Source: Flavicella sp. (GTDB lineage: Bacteria > Bacteroidota > Bacteroidia > Flavobacteriales > Flavobacteriaceae). From it: a DNA stretch of 62,715 bases. The notes beneath the pieces are model-generated. The model had not been told where the DNA came from. It was given only the letters and a program-made list of their open reading frames with translations, and did no database searches. The stretch lies in the NCBI RefSeq assembly GCF_029238425.1, contig NZ_JAQWGB010000165.1, positions 1 through 62,715 on the forward strand, in the 5' to 3' direction. The translations under genes and the position numbers were made by a program. This document shows, one piece after another, positions 1 through 7,926 of the stretch. Every line of letters starts with the position of its first letter. The first letter of the stretch is position 1.

Positions 1-84
1 TTAGAAAGTGGACAGTTTCTTTATACGATGGCAGAAAGAATAGGATTCAAAGCAAGTGTCATAGAATCAACAAAAATTCAATAA
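1..84 (+). CDS. C-terminal end of an unidentified protein (partial)
   Basis: The first 84 bases read as an open frame of 27 residues ending SVIESTKIQ and then TAA. The gene begins outside the window. Only 2 bases separate its stop from the ATG of the following sulfatase, so the two are almost certainly co-transcribed and it probably belongs to the same glycan-utilisation operon. I do not recognise a family from so short a tail. Confidence 0.55.
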   Translation, partial: LESGQFLYTMAERIGFKASVIESTKIQ

Positions 85-86
85 TT

Positions 87-1697
87 ATGAAAATCATCAG
101 GTATATATTTTTAGTATTCGTTTATATGCTTTCTTTGAAAGCGAACTATGCACAAAATTTAGAAAAGGTAAAACCGAATGTATTGTTGATTTGTGTAGAT
201 GATTTAAGGAATAATTTAGGAGCCTATGGTGATGAACAAGCCATAACTCCCAATATTGATGCTTTTGCAACAAGAGCCGTTGTTTTTAGGAATCATCAAG
301 TTCAATATGCAGTTTGTGGGCCTTCTCGCTCAGCATTGACCACGAGTTTGATGCCTGAAGAAACTGGGGTGATTGGTTTCAAGCCTATTCGAGGAAAGTT
401 GAAAGATGTTAGGTTTTTACCACAATATTTTAAGGAGAATGGTTACGTGACTGCTGCAGCGGGAAAAATTCACGATCCTAGAACGGTGGGAGAAAAAGGA
501 AAAACCACTAAAGATGGAGATGATATCAAGTCGTGGAGCATTCCCTATTTTGCTCCGAAGAATGGACATCATCCTAAAAATATTTCTATGGATGCTTCTG
601 ATTTGCCTGATGAAGCCTATACAGACGGAAAAATTCGTCAGGAAGGAATTGCTTTGTTGAAAAAAGTTGCTCAAAATAAAAAGCCATTTTTTTTAGCGGT
701 TGGTTTTAAAAAACCGCACGAGCCTTTTATCGCTCCTAAAAAGTATTGGGATTTATACGACAATACAAAATTTAAAATAGCTGAAAATCAAAATGCCCCA
801 ATAGGGAGAGATGATTTGAAAAAATATGTACCCCACGGCAAAGATGTGCAACCAAAATTGAATAAAGAAACAGGTTTACTAGATGAAGATTTTCAATTGG
901 AGTTGAAAAAGGGCTATTATGCCTGTACTTCTTTTGTAGATGCTCAAATAGGAATGCTGCTGGCGGAATTGGATAATTTGGAATTGGCGGATAATACCAT
1001 CATTGTTCTTTGGGGGGATCATGGGTTGTTTTTAGGAGAACATGGAAGATGGAATAAACATTCTAATTTAGAAGTAGCATCATCTTCTCCTCTGATGATT
1101 TCAGATCCGAGGAACGCCAAGGCAAAAGGAGAAACTTTTTCTGCGGTTTCAACAGTAGATATATATCCTACTTTGTGTGAGTTAGCTGGACTAAAAATTC
1201 CAGAACAACCTAAGAGCAATTCAAAAGCAACGGGAAGGCCCTTAAAAGGAAGAAGCTTAGTGCCTATTTTAAATGATACAAATGCTCAGGTAAAAATAGG
1301 AGCAATTACGGTCTATAGAGGACAACGAGGAATTGGTTATGGATACCGTGTTAAAGGGAAATACCGTTATGTGGAATGGGTGAAAAAAGGCAAAGATAAT
1401 TTTTATGAATTGTATGATTATGAAGCCGATCCCAACGAGACTATGAATTTAGCTGTGGTTGCAAAAAGTAAATACGAACCTTTGTTGCATAAGTTCTCTA
1501 GAGATATTAGAGCGCAAGGGGAAGGAGCAGGTTGCATGGCTTTGTTGCGAAAGGAAGCTTATACAATATCAGAAGAAAACAAAAAAAATATTTTAGTGAG
1601 AGATGCCGATAATGATGGCATTCCAGATGATAAAGAAGGTAATGGAGATGCTAATATGAATGGAGTGCCAGATTATTTAGATGCTGATTCTAATTAA
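87..1697 (+). CDS. Exported S1-family sulfatase, iduronate-2-sulfatase-like, with calcium-repeat tail
   Basis: This 536-residue protein hydrolyses sulfate esters, presumably on sulfated algal polysaccharide fragments in the periplasm or outside the cell. It starts with a signal peptide (residues 1-22). The metal-binding VDD motif follows at 37-39. Cys77 in CGPSR is the residue converted to formylglycine in S1 sulfatases. A WGDHG metal motif lies near residue 310. The architecture matches iduronate-2-sulfatase-like members. The last 30 residues are an Asp-rich thrombospondin type 3-like repeat (DADNDGIPDDKEG, then NMNGVPDYLDADSN), an unusual calcium-binding appendage for a sulfatase. The ATG is 2 bases after the preceding stop, indicating an operon. 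The exact sulfated substrate is not readable from sequence. Confidence 0.9.
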   Translation: MKIIRYIFLVFVYMLSLKANYAQNLEKVKPNVLLICVDDLRNNLGAYGDEQAITPNIDAFATRAVVFRNHQVQYAVCGPSRSALTTSLMPEETGVIGFKPIRGKLKDVRFLPQYFKENGYVTAAAGKIHDPRTVGEKGKTTKDGDDIKSWSIPYFAPKNGHHPKNISMDASDLPDEAYTDGKIRQEGIALLKKVAQNKKPFFLAVGFKKPHEPFIAPKKYWDLYDNTKFKIAENQNAPIGRDDLKKYVPHGKDVQPKLNKETGLLDEDFQLELKKGYYACTSFVDAQIGMLLAELDNLELADNTIIVLWGDHGLFLGEHGRWNKHSNLEVASSSPLMISDPRNAKAKGETFSAVSTVDIYPTLCELAGLKIPEQPKSNSKATGRPLKGRSLVPILNDTNAQVKIGAITVYRGQRGIGYGYRVKGKYRYVEWVKKGKDNFYELYDYEADPNETMNLAVVAKSKYEPLLHKFSRDIRAQGEGAGCMALLRKEAYTISEENKKNILVRDADNDGIPDDKEGNGDANMNGVPDYLDADSN

Positions 1698-1788
1698 AGT
1701 TGTCTCTTCGAGTGTTTTCGAAATGAAATGGAGAAAATGTATCGAGAAGCATGTAGATTTTAGTTGAAGTTTTTAAAATATTTATTAA

Positions 1789-2661
1789 ATGGAAAATCTA
1801 AGAGTTTGTTTTTTTAAACTGGTGTACGGTTTGTTATTTCTTTTGATTGCATGCCATAACAGCATCCCTGAAAATACATTTTCTAAAGAAAATTTAATTC
1901 CTTGGTCCATTGTAGGTTTTGATGTGAAAGAACGGACTCCTGAAGAACGAATTGAAATGATTCAGAATTTAGGATATAAACAATATGGCTATGGACATAG
2001 AGTTAGACATATTCCTTCAATGGCGAAAGAATGGAAGCTTGCTCAAGAAAAAGGAATTGAAATCCATAATGTTTGGTTATATATCAACCTTGATAAAGAC
2101 AAACCAGCCTTTTTAAGGAATCAAAACGAAGCAGTTTTTAAAAATTTAAAAGAAACAAAATTACATACAGAGATTTGGGTGGGCATGGATCCAAAGTATT
2201 TTACAAATATCTCTGAGAACGAATCTTTGGAGTCTGCAACTGAAATGATCCGCTATTTGTCCAAACGAGCTCAAGATTTGGGGTGCAAAATTGCCTTGTA
2301 CAATCATGGTGGTTGGTATGGGGATCCCGAAAATCAACTCAAAATAATACATTCAATTCCTGACCAAGAGATAGGAGTGGTCTTTAATTTTCATCATGCA
2401 CATGATGCTTTGGAAGTGTATAGTCAAAATATCAAAAAGTTATTGCCTTATCTATGGTGTGTCAATTTAAATGGGATGAAAGCCGATGGGCCTAAAATTA
2501 TGACTATTGGAAAAGGGAGTTTAGAAAAGAAAATGATTCAAGAATTGACCCATTTGGGTTACACAGGACCTTGGGGTATTTTAGGGCATGTGAAAAGTGG
2601 TGATCCAGAAATAATTTTGGAAGAAAATTATCAAGGACTCCAACAATTATTTAAAAATTAG
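1789..2661 (+). CDS. Lipoprotein with sugar phosphate isomerase/epimerase-like TIM barrel
   Basis: The 290-residue product begins with a hydrophobic stretch ending in LLIAC, a lipobox, so it is probably a lipoprotein. The remainder resembles xylose isomerase-like TIM barrels (AP endonuclease 2 family): a WSIVGFDVK start, a LGCKIALYNHGGW strand and a late VNLNGMKADGP segment with polar metal-site-type residues. Family members interconvert or cleave sugars using a divalent metal. It lies 91 bases after the sulfatase with no clear promoter or terminator between, which fits an operon role in processing a desulfated sugar. An exported isomerase-like protein is unusual, since these are usually cytoplasmic. 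The reaction is unknown. Confidence 0.75.
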   Translation: MENLRVCFFKLVYGLLFLLIACHNSIPENTFSKENLIPWSIVGFDVKERTPEERIEMIQNLGYKQYGYGHRVRHIPSMAKEWKLAQEKGIEIHNVWLYINLDKDKPAFLRNQNEAVFKNLKETKLHTEIWVGMDPKYFTNISENESLESATEMIRYLSKRAQDLGCKIALYNHGGWYGDPENQLKIIHSIPDQEIGVVFNFHHAHDALEVYSQNIKKLLPYLWCVNLNGMKADGPKIMTIGKGSLEKKMIQELTHLGYTGPWGILGHVKSGDPEIILEENYQGLQQLFKN

Positions 2662-2699
2662 AATTTATAAAATAAAGCGACAACTGCTTGGTTGCCTCT

Positions 2700-2737
2700 A
2701 ATCATAAGTCCGTGTTTTTTAACACCGACTTATGATT
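2700..2737. terminator. Hairpin downstream of the isomerase-like gene
   Basis: Bases 2700-2714 and 2723-2737 form a 15-bp inverted repeat with one mismatch around an 8-base T-rich loop. It lies 38 bases after the isomerase-like stop. There is no T-run after the second arm, so it may work as a processing or pausing structure rather than a classical terminator. Confidence 0.4.
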
Positions 2738-3071
2738 GCCAGTGTCTAAAATATTCTCATATAATCGGTTGGAAGTAGACCTTATTTGTAGTAATGCTAA
2801 TTGCTTGCCTTGATGTTTTTTTACAACGTCTAAGTTAGTCCTTCTGTCGTTGGAGATTCTTACTTTCTTTTGTGTACATGTTAGTGATAATAAACTTATT
2901 TTCAAAAGTATTGAAAGGATCTCTTGAATAAAGTTATACGGTTACCTAATATATATATACATTCAAAGGTATTGTAAATGCAGTTAATGTTCCTACTCCA
3001 ATTAATGTTGCGATTGCGATGTTTTTGTAAGTTTTCATAATACTATATTTTGAGTTAATTATTGTCTTCAT
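2702..3071 (-). pseudogene. Possible decayed small genes in the 2662-3245 gap
   Basis: This 584-base gap holds no convincing intact gene. On the minus strand, 3071 to 2946 reads as a 41-codon frame with two in-frame ATGs (3071, 3038) and a signal-peptide-like stretch (IAIATLIGVGTLTAF) that stops abruptly at a TA-dinucleotide run. From 2941 to 2702 a second frame is open and contains a lipoprotein-like segment (ISLLSLTC) and a basic stretch, but has no ATG. The two frames cannot be joined by one indel. I read this as remnants of one or two small exported proteins; a real short peptide gene at 2946-3071 is the alternative. Confidence 0.25.
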
Positions 3072-3161
3072 AATTAAAAGCGAAAGAACATCTAAAAAAA
3101 CCTAAAAAGAATTTGACTTTTTTGTAAAACTACTGTTTATCAGGTGTAAAGCTGGTAATTT

Positions 3162-3225
3162 GATAATTAGTGAACTGAATTGGATAGATAGAAAACCTTT
3201 TTAAGATGATAATTTCACAATTTTG
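3162..3225 (+). promoter_or_regulatory. Tandem-repeat activator-type promoter for the GH-A glycosidase gene
   Basis: The distal site GAT-N7-GAACT starts at 3162 and the proximal site GAT-N7-AAACC at 3183, exactly 21 bp apart. The -7-like box CAATTTTG (3218-3225, one mismatch to TAnnTTTG) begins exactly 35 bp after the proximal site. The same geometry occurs at four other promoters in the window. The ATG follows 20 bases after the box. Confidence 0.65.
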
Positions 3226-3245
3226 TATCAACCAAACCAACCAAT

Positions 3246-4193
3246 ATGCTTTTTGAAAAATTCAGACATACCAAAGCTTTTATCCTACCTCATGCTTTAT
3301 GTATGTTTCTAATATTCAGCTGTTCTGAAAAAGATGCTATTCAAGAAGTTTTGAATCCTACCCTTACAAAGCATATTGGTTTTAATATGCGCTGGGGAGA
3401 TACACCTATAATTACTGAAAAATTAACGACTACTATTTCAAGAATGCAACCTACAATGTTGCGTTATCCTGGGGGTACCATGGCTCATAATTTCAATTGG
3501 GAAACAGGTTTGCCTAGTTCACATTCTGATAAAGATGTTGTACATAAAATAGAAGATGTGAAACGTATGGCTGATGCCACGGATACCGATATTGTTTTTG
3601 TATTGGATATTGTTCATAGTACCATTGAAAACCAATTAGAGATGCTAAAAGCTTCTAATGTTCCTGTGTTATATGTAGAGATTGGCAATGAATTGTATTC
3701 AGATCATTATGAGGAGATATTTCCAACAGGAAAGGCATATGCAGATACTATAAATAATTGGATTCCTAGGATTGAAAAAGAATTTCCAACGGCAAAATTT
3801 GGTGTTTCAATGATTGGAAGAGAAGCTGGAAATGAGCGAAAAACAAATTGGAATTCGGATGTATATGCAAATATAACAACAAATGTAGACGCACTAGTTT
3901 ATCATTTGTATGTAAGAGATGATGAAAGTGTTCAAGATAGAATACATAGATTTTTACCCCATTTTATTGAAGACGAAACAAAAGAACTATGGGTTACAGA
4001 ATATGGTGCTCATAGTCAATCCCTAGAACAGACCGCTGAACTAGCAGATTATATAGAATCGATTGCAGACATTGCTTTAAGTCATGTGTTGATTTCCCGT
4101 TCTGGGCGTTTTAGCAAAATTAACGAAGCATCAGAAATAACAGAAGAAGGATTGCTTTTTGAGAAAAGAGCGACAAAAAACAACCAATATTAA
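3246..4193 (+). CDS. Lipoprotein glycoside hydrolase of clan GH-A type, family not recognised
   Basis: The 315-residue product starts with a signal ending at a lipobox (FLIFSC, Cys26), so it is probably membrane-anchored. The body looks like a TIM-barrel retaining glycosidase. RYPGGTMAHNFNWETG near 73-87 resembles arabinofuranosidase/GH39/GH86-type strands. VEIGNEL supplies the Asn-Glu pair typical of the acid/base (Glu149), and WVTEYGA supplies a candidate nucleophile (Glu252). The protein lacks the usual C-terminal beta-sandwich of those families and is short. It shares a transcript with the next gene (17-base gap) and has a promoter of the window's tandem-repeat type. The substrate is unknown, but the context suggests a sulfated marine polysaccharide. 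Confidence 0.75.
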   Translation: MLFEKFRHTKAFILPHALCMFLIFSCSEKDAIQEVLNPTLTKHIGFNMRWGDTPIITEKLTTTISRMQPTMLRYPGGTMAHNFNWETGLPSSHSDKDVVHKIEDVKRMADATDTDIVFVLDIVHSTIENQLEMLKASNVPVLYVEIGNELYSDHYEEIFPTGKAYADTINNWIPRIEKEFPTAKFGVSMIGREAGNERKTNWNSDVYANITTNVDALVYHLYVRDDESVQDRIHRFLPHFIEDETKELWVTEYGAHSQSLEQTAELADYIESIADIALSHVLISRSGRFSKINEASEITEEGLLFEKRATKNNQY

Positions 4194-4210
4194 TTTAAAC
4201 CAAAACCATT

Positions 4211-4576
4211 ATGAAATCAATTAAAAGAATTTTATGTATCGCAGTAGTATTAATGTCTATTTCTAATGTTGCAGCGCAGAAGAAAACTTTAGAAGACAAG
4301 GCAAATGAGAAAATTGTTCAGATCGATGAATTTATAATGTCTGAAAATGAGAGTTTAGGATTGGCAGAGGAGCAGAAAGAAAAAATGCTAGCCTATCAAG
4401 TAACGATGTTGAAAGAAGTAAAAGCAGTGAAATCAGAAGGATTACCTGAAGAAGAAACCAAAGTGAAATTAAAGGCTTTGTATAAAAAAGCTTACAAAGA
4501 AATGATTGTTGGAATCTTAAGTAAAGAACAACAATCAGCGTTAAAAACAGCCAAAAAGAAAAGTAAAAATTCATAA
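4211..4576 (+). CDS. Small exported helical protein
   Basis: The 121-residue protein has a clear signal peptide (to about residue 22, SNVAAQ). The mature part is almost entirely charged amphipathic helix (EEQKEKMLAYQ, LSKEQQSALKTAKKK), recalling periplasmic Spy/CpxP-like or LTXXQ-type proteins in layout, although I see no diagnostic motif. It follows the GH-A gene by 17 bases and is closed by a terminator, so the two form a two-gene operon. The function is unknown; a periplasmic chaperone or adaptor is a guess from composition only. Confidence 0.7.
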   Translation: MKSIKRILCIAVVLMSISNVAAQKKTLEDKANEKIVQIDEFIMSENESLGLAEEQKEKMLAYQVTMLKEVKAVKSEGLPEEETKVKLKALYKKAYKEMIVGILSKEQQSALKTAKKKSKNS

Positions 4577-4595
4577 CTACCCCGATAGATTCCTG

Positions 4596-4634
4596 AAAAA
4601 GTGTTTTACATGTATTTGTAAAGCACTTTTTTTG
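4596..4634 (+). terminator. Intrinsic terminator after the small helical protein gene
   Basis: An 11-bp stem with one wobble pair (4600-4610 with 4617-4627) and a 6-base loop is followed by a T-run. Confidence 0.75.
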
Positions 4635-4699
4635 TTTTCATCTAAGTTTTTTATAACTTAAAACTTTGTACATTAAACTATTACTTAAAACTATATGAT

Positions 4700-5974
4700 A
4701 TGAAAAAAATTACTCTTTCCCTTTTTTTAATGTTGCCCTTCATGTTGTTTTCGCAAGGCACTTATACATTTGACTTTGAGAATAGTGATCCTCCGAATGA
4801 TGTGTGGACTGTAAAGTCATCTTTAACCACTTCAATTGGTTCGGGAGATCTCAATTTAGCCTTGACAAATGGCGCAAGTAATCCTATGGTTGGAACATTA
4901 TCAGGAGGAATAAACGCTGAAGTGTATCGATATGTTGCGATCACTTTAAAAAACCCTTCAGCTCAAGGACCTACTTATATACGATTCTCTTTTCCTAAGA
5001 GCCCGAGTGGAAGAAAGTACATAAGTTATAATATTGATAACAATCATAATGACTATAGAACTTATTATTTTGATGTAAGTAGTGAACCAGATTGGGAAAA
5101 TACGGTGGATGATATGAGATTTCACTTTAAAGCAACTGATAACGCAGACTATGTAGTGCCGGCAGAAGGAATTGAAGTTAATGTAAGTGAAATAGTTTTT
5201 CATGAGGTGAGTTATAGTGGCTATGTTCAAAATCCATCCTTTGAAAATGAGTTGGTGGGCTGGAGCATGGACACTGGAACAAGTGCCGCTTTTCAAATTT
5301 CGGAAACGGAAGGAGTTGGGGGTAGTAAAGCTGCAGAGATCAGTTATAATGGTACGCTAGCTGCGGGTGATATAAAGTTTGAGAATCCTTATGTGTATGA
5401 TTTTGAAACTGATATTCCTGAGACGTATTCAGTAACTTTAGATTTCCAACATAAAGGAATAGGAACTGTTGCAGACATACAGGTTTGTATTAAGTTGAGT
5501 TATAGTGATGCCATAGGAGGTTCTAAAACTTTTTATCAAGGTTGGGTGAATCCTGGTACTGATTATGCAGTTTCATCTAACGACAGATCACTAGATGATG
5601 GGGTTGGAGACGATAATACTTATAAAAGCATCACGGTATTTTTTAGAGCAAAGAATGGTGATGCTACTTCAAAAGTGTATTTAGATGATATTGTAACAAA
5701 TATTAAAGATGAAAACGGAGATGATGTTTTATCGGTCCCATTGAATGAAATCATAAAAGAGCCATTTTTGGTCTATCCAAATCCGGTGAGAGATATGTTG
5801 TATGTAAGTAAAACATCAAAAATTTTAGAAGTTTATGATGTGGTGGGGAATTTGATCACAAGAGAAGATAATACAGATCGTATTGAGGTCGGATTTCTAA
5901 AAAGTGGCGCCTATATTCTTAAAAGTCAGGACGAAAACGGAGCAGTTGTATCTAAAGTTTTCATGAAAAAGTAA
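4700..5974 (+). CDS. T9SS-secreted beta-sandwich (carbohydrate-binding-like) protein
   Basis: The 424-residue protein has a signal peptide (about residues 1-19). Two beta-rich jelly-roll-like regions follow. The second (about 175-340, starting YVQNPSFENELVGW and ending YLDDIV) resembles CBM4/9-type carbohydrate-binding modules. The last 70 residues are a type A T9SS sorting domain (VYPNPVRDMLYVS ... GAYILKS ... KVFMKK). There is no catalytic domain. It resembles the next two genes in signal peptide, modules and tail. Unlike them, it lacks a recognisable tandem 21-bp repeat upstream. It probably binds polysaccharide at or outside the cell surface. Confidence 0.8.
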   Translation: MKKITLSLFLMLPFMLFSQGTYTFDFENSDPPNDVWTVKSSLTTSIGSGDLNLALTNGASNPMVGTLSGGINAEVYRYVAITLKNPSAQGPTYIRFSFPKSPSGRKYISYNIDNNHNDYRTYYFDVSSEPDWENTVDDMRFHFKATDNADYVVPAEGIEVNVSEIVFHEVSYSGYVQNPSFENELVGWSMDTGTSAAFQISETEGVGGSKAAEISYNGTLAAGDIKFENPYVYDFETDIPETYSVTLDFQHKGIGTVADIQVCIKLSYSDAIGGSKTFYQGWVNPGTDYAVSSNDRSLDDGVGDDNTYKSITVFFRAKNGDATSKVYLDDIVTNIKDENGDDVLSVPLNEIIKEPFLVYPNPVRDMLYVSKTSKILEVYDVVGNLITREDNTDRIEVGFLKSGAYILKSQDENGAVVSKVFMKK

Positions 5975-5994
5975 CGATATTATCATATGTTAAG

Positions 5995-6026
5995 AGCCGC
6001 TATCCCAGTAAGATAGCGGCTTTTTG
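5995..6026 (+). terminator. Intrinsic terminator
   Basis: A perfect 10-bp stem (AGCCGCTATC with GATAGCGGCT) and a 7-base loop are followed by TTTTT. Confidence 0.85.
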
Positions 6027-6033
6027 TTGTTGT

Positions 6034-6097
6034 GACAATTTATAAACCATATCTGACATTAATGAAACCTGATAATAGTATTTGAAGTCTAATTTTG
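6034..6097 (+). promoter_or_regulatory. Tandem-repeat activator-type promoter for the gene at 6134
   Basis: Sites GAC-N7-AAACC start at 6034 and 6055 (21 bp apart). The -7 box TAATTTTG starts at 6090, 35 bp after the proximal site. The ATG follows 37 bases after the box. No good -33 TTG element is visible at the usual place, which fits an activator-dependent promoter. Confidence 0.75.
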
Positions 6098-6133
6098 AAA
6101 TAACAAATCAACTAACTATTAAATATTATTATC

Positions 6134-7771
6134 ATGAAAAAAATTACTCTACTTATTTTATTTGTGCTTCCTTTTACAGCGATGGCACAGTTTATATCAA
6201 ATAGTACTTTTACCTTAAATGGTGATGGTGGAGCTACAGGAATTACTGACTGGGTTTCAGGTACAACAGGGGCAATAATAGCGCATGACAACACTGTTGG
6301 AAATGACGCAGTTGGTTCACTTCAGTTAACCACAGATGATTTAGACGCATCAAAAGCTCATTTCAATGGAATTGCTATTAATACCACAGGTGATTATACC
6401 GTAACTTTTTATGTAAAAGGTGTGGCTGGGGATCAATTTAGAGCTCAGATATGGCAATCAGGAGCTTCAGGGACAACAAGTGCATATCAAACAATTAGTT
6501 CTACAGACGTTTGGCAAGAGTATTCTCATACGGTAACTTTAACTGCTGGAGCGGGTAATGCAAGTGCAAGACTTTGGGGAGAAGAAGGAGAAAAAATATT
6601 TCATTTTGACGATGTGTACTTAACATATAATGCACCTGAGAGTTTTGATTACAGTTTTGATTTTGAAACCGATGGGGATTTTGAAGGTTGGAATGTTACT
6701 AATGCAACAGGAACTGTGGCATCTGGTTCTCTAAATATGAACATAACGACATCATCTAACCCCAAAATAGCATTAGATCCATTGTATTATACAATTCCTG
6801 CTGATACGTACAATGTTGTTGAGGTAACATTAACAAATAGCTCATCAAATGAATGGTTACGAATAGCTCACCCAAAAGCTTCTGATAATACAAAGACGCT
6901 CTATACAGGAACATATATTGCTCCAAACAATGCAAGCCCTCAAACATATAGATTTAATTTAAAAGATAATGATGGGTGGACTGGTAATGTCTCTAATGTT
7001 CAGGTTTTAGTTAGAGGAGAGGGGAACTCAAATGCTAGTAGTGGCGATGTAGTTATTCATAGTATTAAATTTATTGAGGAACCAACAGAAATGCATGTAT
7101 ATGAGTTTAATGATGTTACAACTGAAGGATGGCAAATGATTGCGTCCAATGGATATGTATCTGATGTAACAGGTGGTTCTTTGACTTACAATCCTCAGGC
7201 AGATAAGTTTGCTAAAATTATACTGGGAGGTCATTATGTAAATACAAATTCAGTGGATGCTATTAGAATTCAATTGACTAATTATTCAACAAGTGATGAT
7301 CAAATTAAAATAAGTATTGCTAACGGAGGAAGCACTGTTGTTGATATAAATAATTCATCGGAATCTGTAGGAGAAGAAACTGTTGAAATTCCTTTGGTTG
7401 GTGTTTCAGGATGGACAGGGAATTTGAGTCAATTGTCTATTTTGTTCTTAGATTCAGCTAGAGGTGATGGTAAATCTGCTGGTGGAGGTCTTTTTGAGAT
7501 TAACAGAATTGAGTTTTATCAAACACCTACAGCAGGTTTAGAAACCATTGAAAAAGGAAAAATTGCTATATATCCTAACCCTGTAAATGATATTTTAAAT
7601 GTTTCAGTAGAAACCGCGAACATAGTTGTGTATGATATTTTGGGACAACCTATTGTTTCAGTATCGAATGTAAATTCTTTAAATACTTCAAATTTGAAGA
7701 GTGGATCATACATTGCACGAATTACAACACAAGAGGGGGAGATTGTTACGAAAAGATTCTTTAAAAAGTAA
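6134..7771 (+). CDS. T9SS-secreted protein with three beta-sandwich binding-like modules
   Basis: The 545-residue protein has a signal peptide (residues 1-18) and three tandem beta-rich modules at about 20-165, 173-315 and 318-465. The first ends in FHFDDVYLTY, typical of CBM4/9-like folds. The second and third share a FDFETDGDFEGWNV-like opening and end in IHSIKFI or INRIEFY. A type A T9SS domain closes the protein (IYPNPVNDILNVSV ... SGSYIARI ... KRFFKK). No catalytic residues are apparent. It sits between terminators with its own tandem-repeat promoter. Glycan binding or presentation is the most likely role. Confidence 0.8.
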   Translation: MKKITLLILFVLPFTAMAQFISNSTFTLNGDGGATGITDWVSGTTGAIIAHDNTVGNDAVGSLQLTTDDLDASKAHFNGIAINTTGDYTVTFYVKGVAGDQFRAQIWQSGASGTTSAYQTISSTDVWQEYSHTVTLTAGAGNASARLWGEEGEKIFHFDDVYLTYNAPESFDYSFDFETDGDFEGWNVTNATGTVASGSLNMNITTSSNPKIALDPLYYTIPADTYNVVEVTLTNSSSNEWLRIAHPKASDNTKTLYTGTYIAPNNASPQTYRFNLKDNDGWTGNVSNVQVLVRGEGNSNASSGDVVIHSIKFIEEPTEMHVYEFNDVTTEGWQMIASNGYVSDVTGGSLTYNPQADKFAKIILGGHYVNTNSVDAIRIQLTNYSTSDDQIKISIANGGSTVVDINNSSESVGEETVEIPLVGVSGWTGNLSQLSILFLDSARGDGKSAGGGLFEINRIEFYQTPTAGLETIEKGKIAIYPNPVNDILNVSVETANIVVYDILGQPIVSVSNVNSLNTSNLKSGSYIARITTQEGEIVTKRFFKK

Positions 7772-7793
7772 AATCGACTTTAAGAAATATAAA

Positions 7794-7821
7794 AGCATCA
7801 CCGAAAGGTGGTGCTTTTTTT
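7794..7821 (+). terminator. Intrinsic terminator
   Basis: A 9-bp stem with one wobble pair around a GAAA tetraloop is followed by seven T bases. Confidence 0.85.
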
Positions 7822-7826
7822 GTTTT

Positions 7827-7890
7827 GATAGAAAAGAAACCCATTCTGACGTATTTCAAACCCTATAAAGACCTACATACTCTAGCTTTG
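7827..7890 (+). promoter_or_regulatory. Tandem-repeat activator-type promoter for the gene at 7927
   Basis: The distal site GAT-N7-AAACC starts at 7827 and the proximal site GAC-N7-AAACC at 7848. The -7 box TAGCTTTG starts at 7883. Spacings are 21 and 35 bp, identical to the sister promoters. The distal site begins only a few bases after the upstream terminator T-run. Confidence 0.75.
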
Positions 7891-7926
7891 CTGTAGATGT
7901 TAACTAAAATTCAAAACCAATAGATT

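Noticed and set aside
4577-4699. A sixth tandem-repeat promoter before the gene at 4700
   Set aside because: No GA[CT]-N7-AAACC pair at the right spacing is present before the AAACTTTG box, so I do not include this gene in the regulon.
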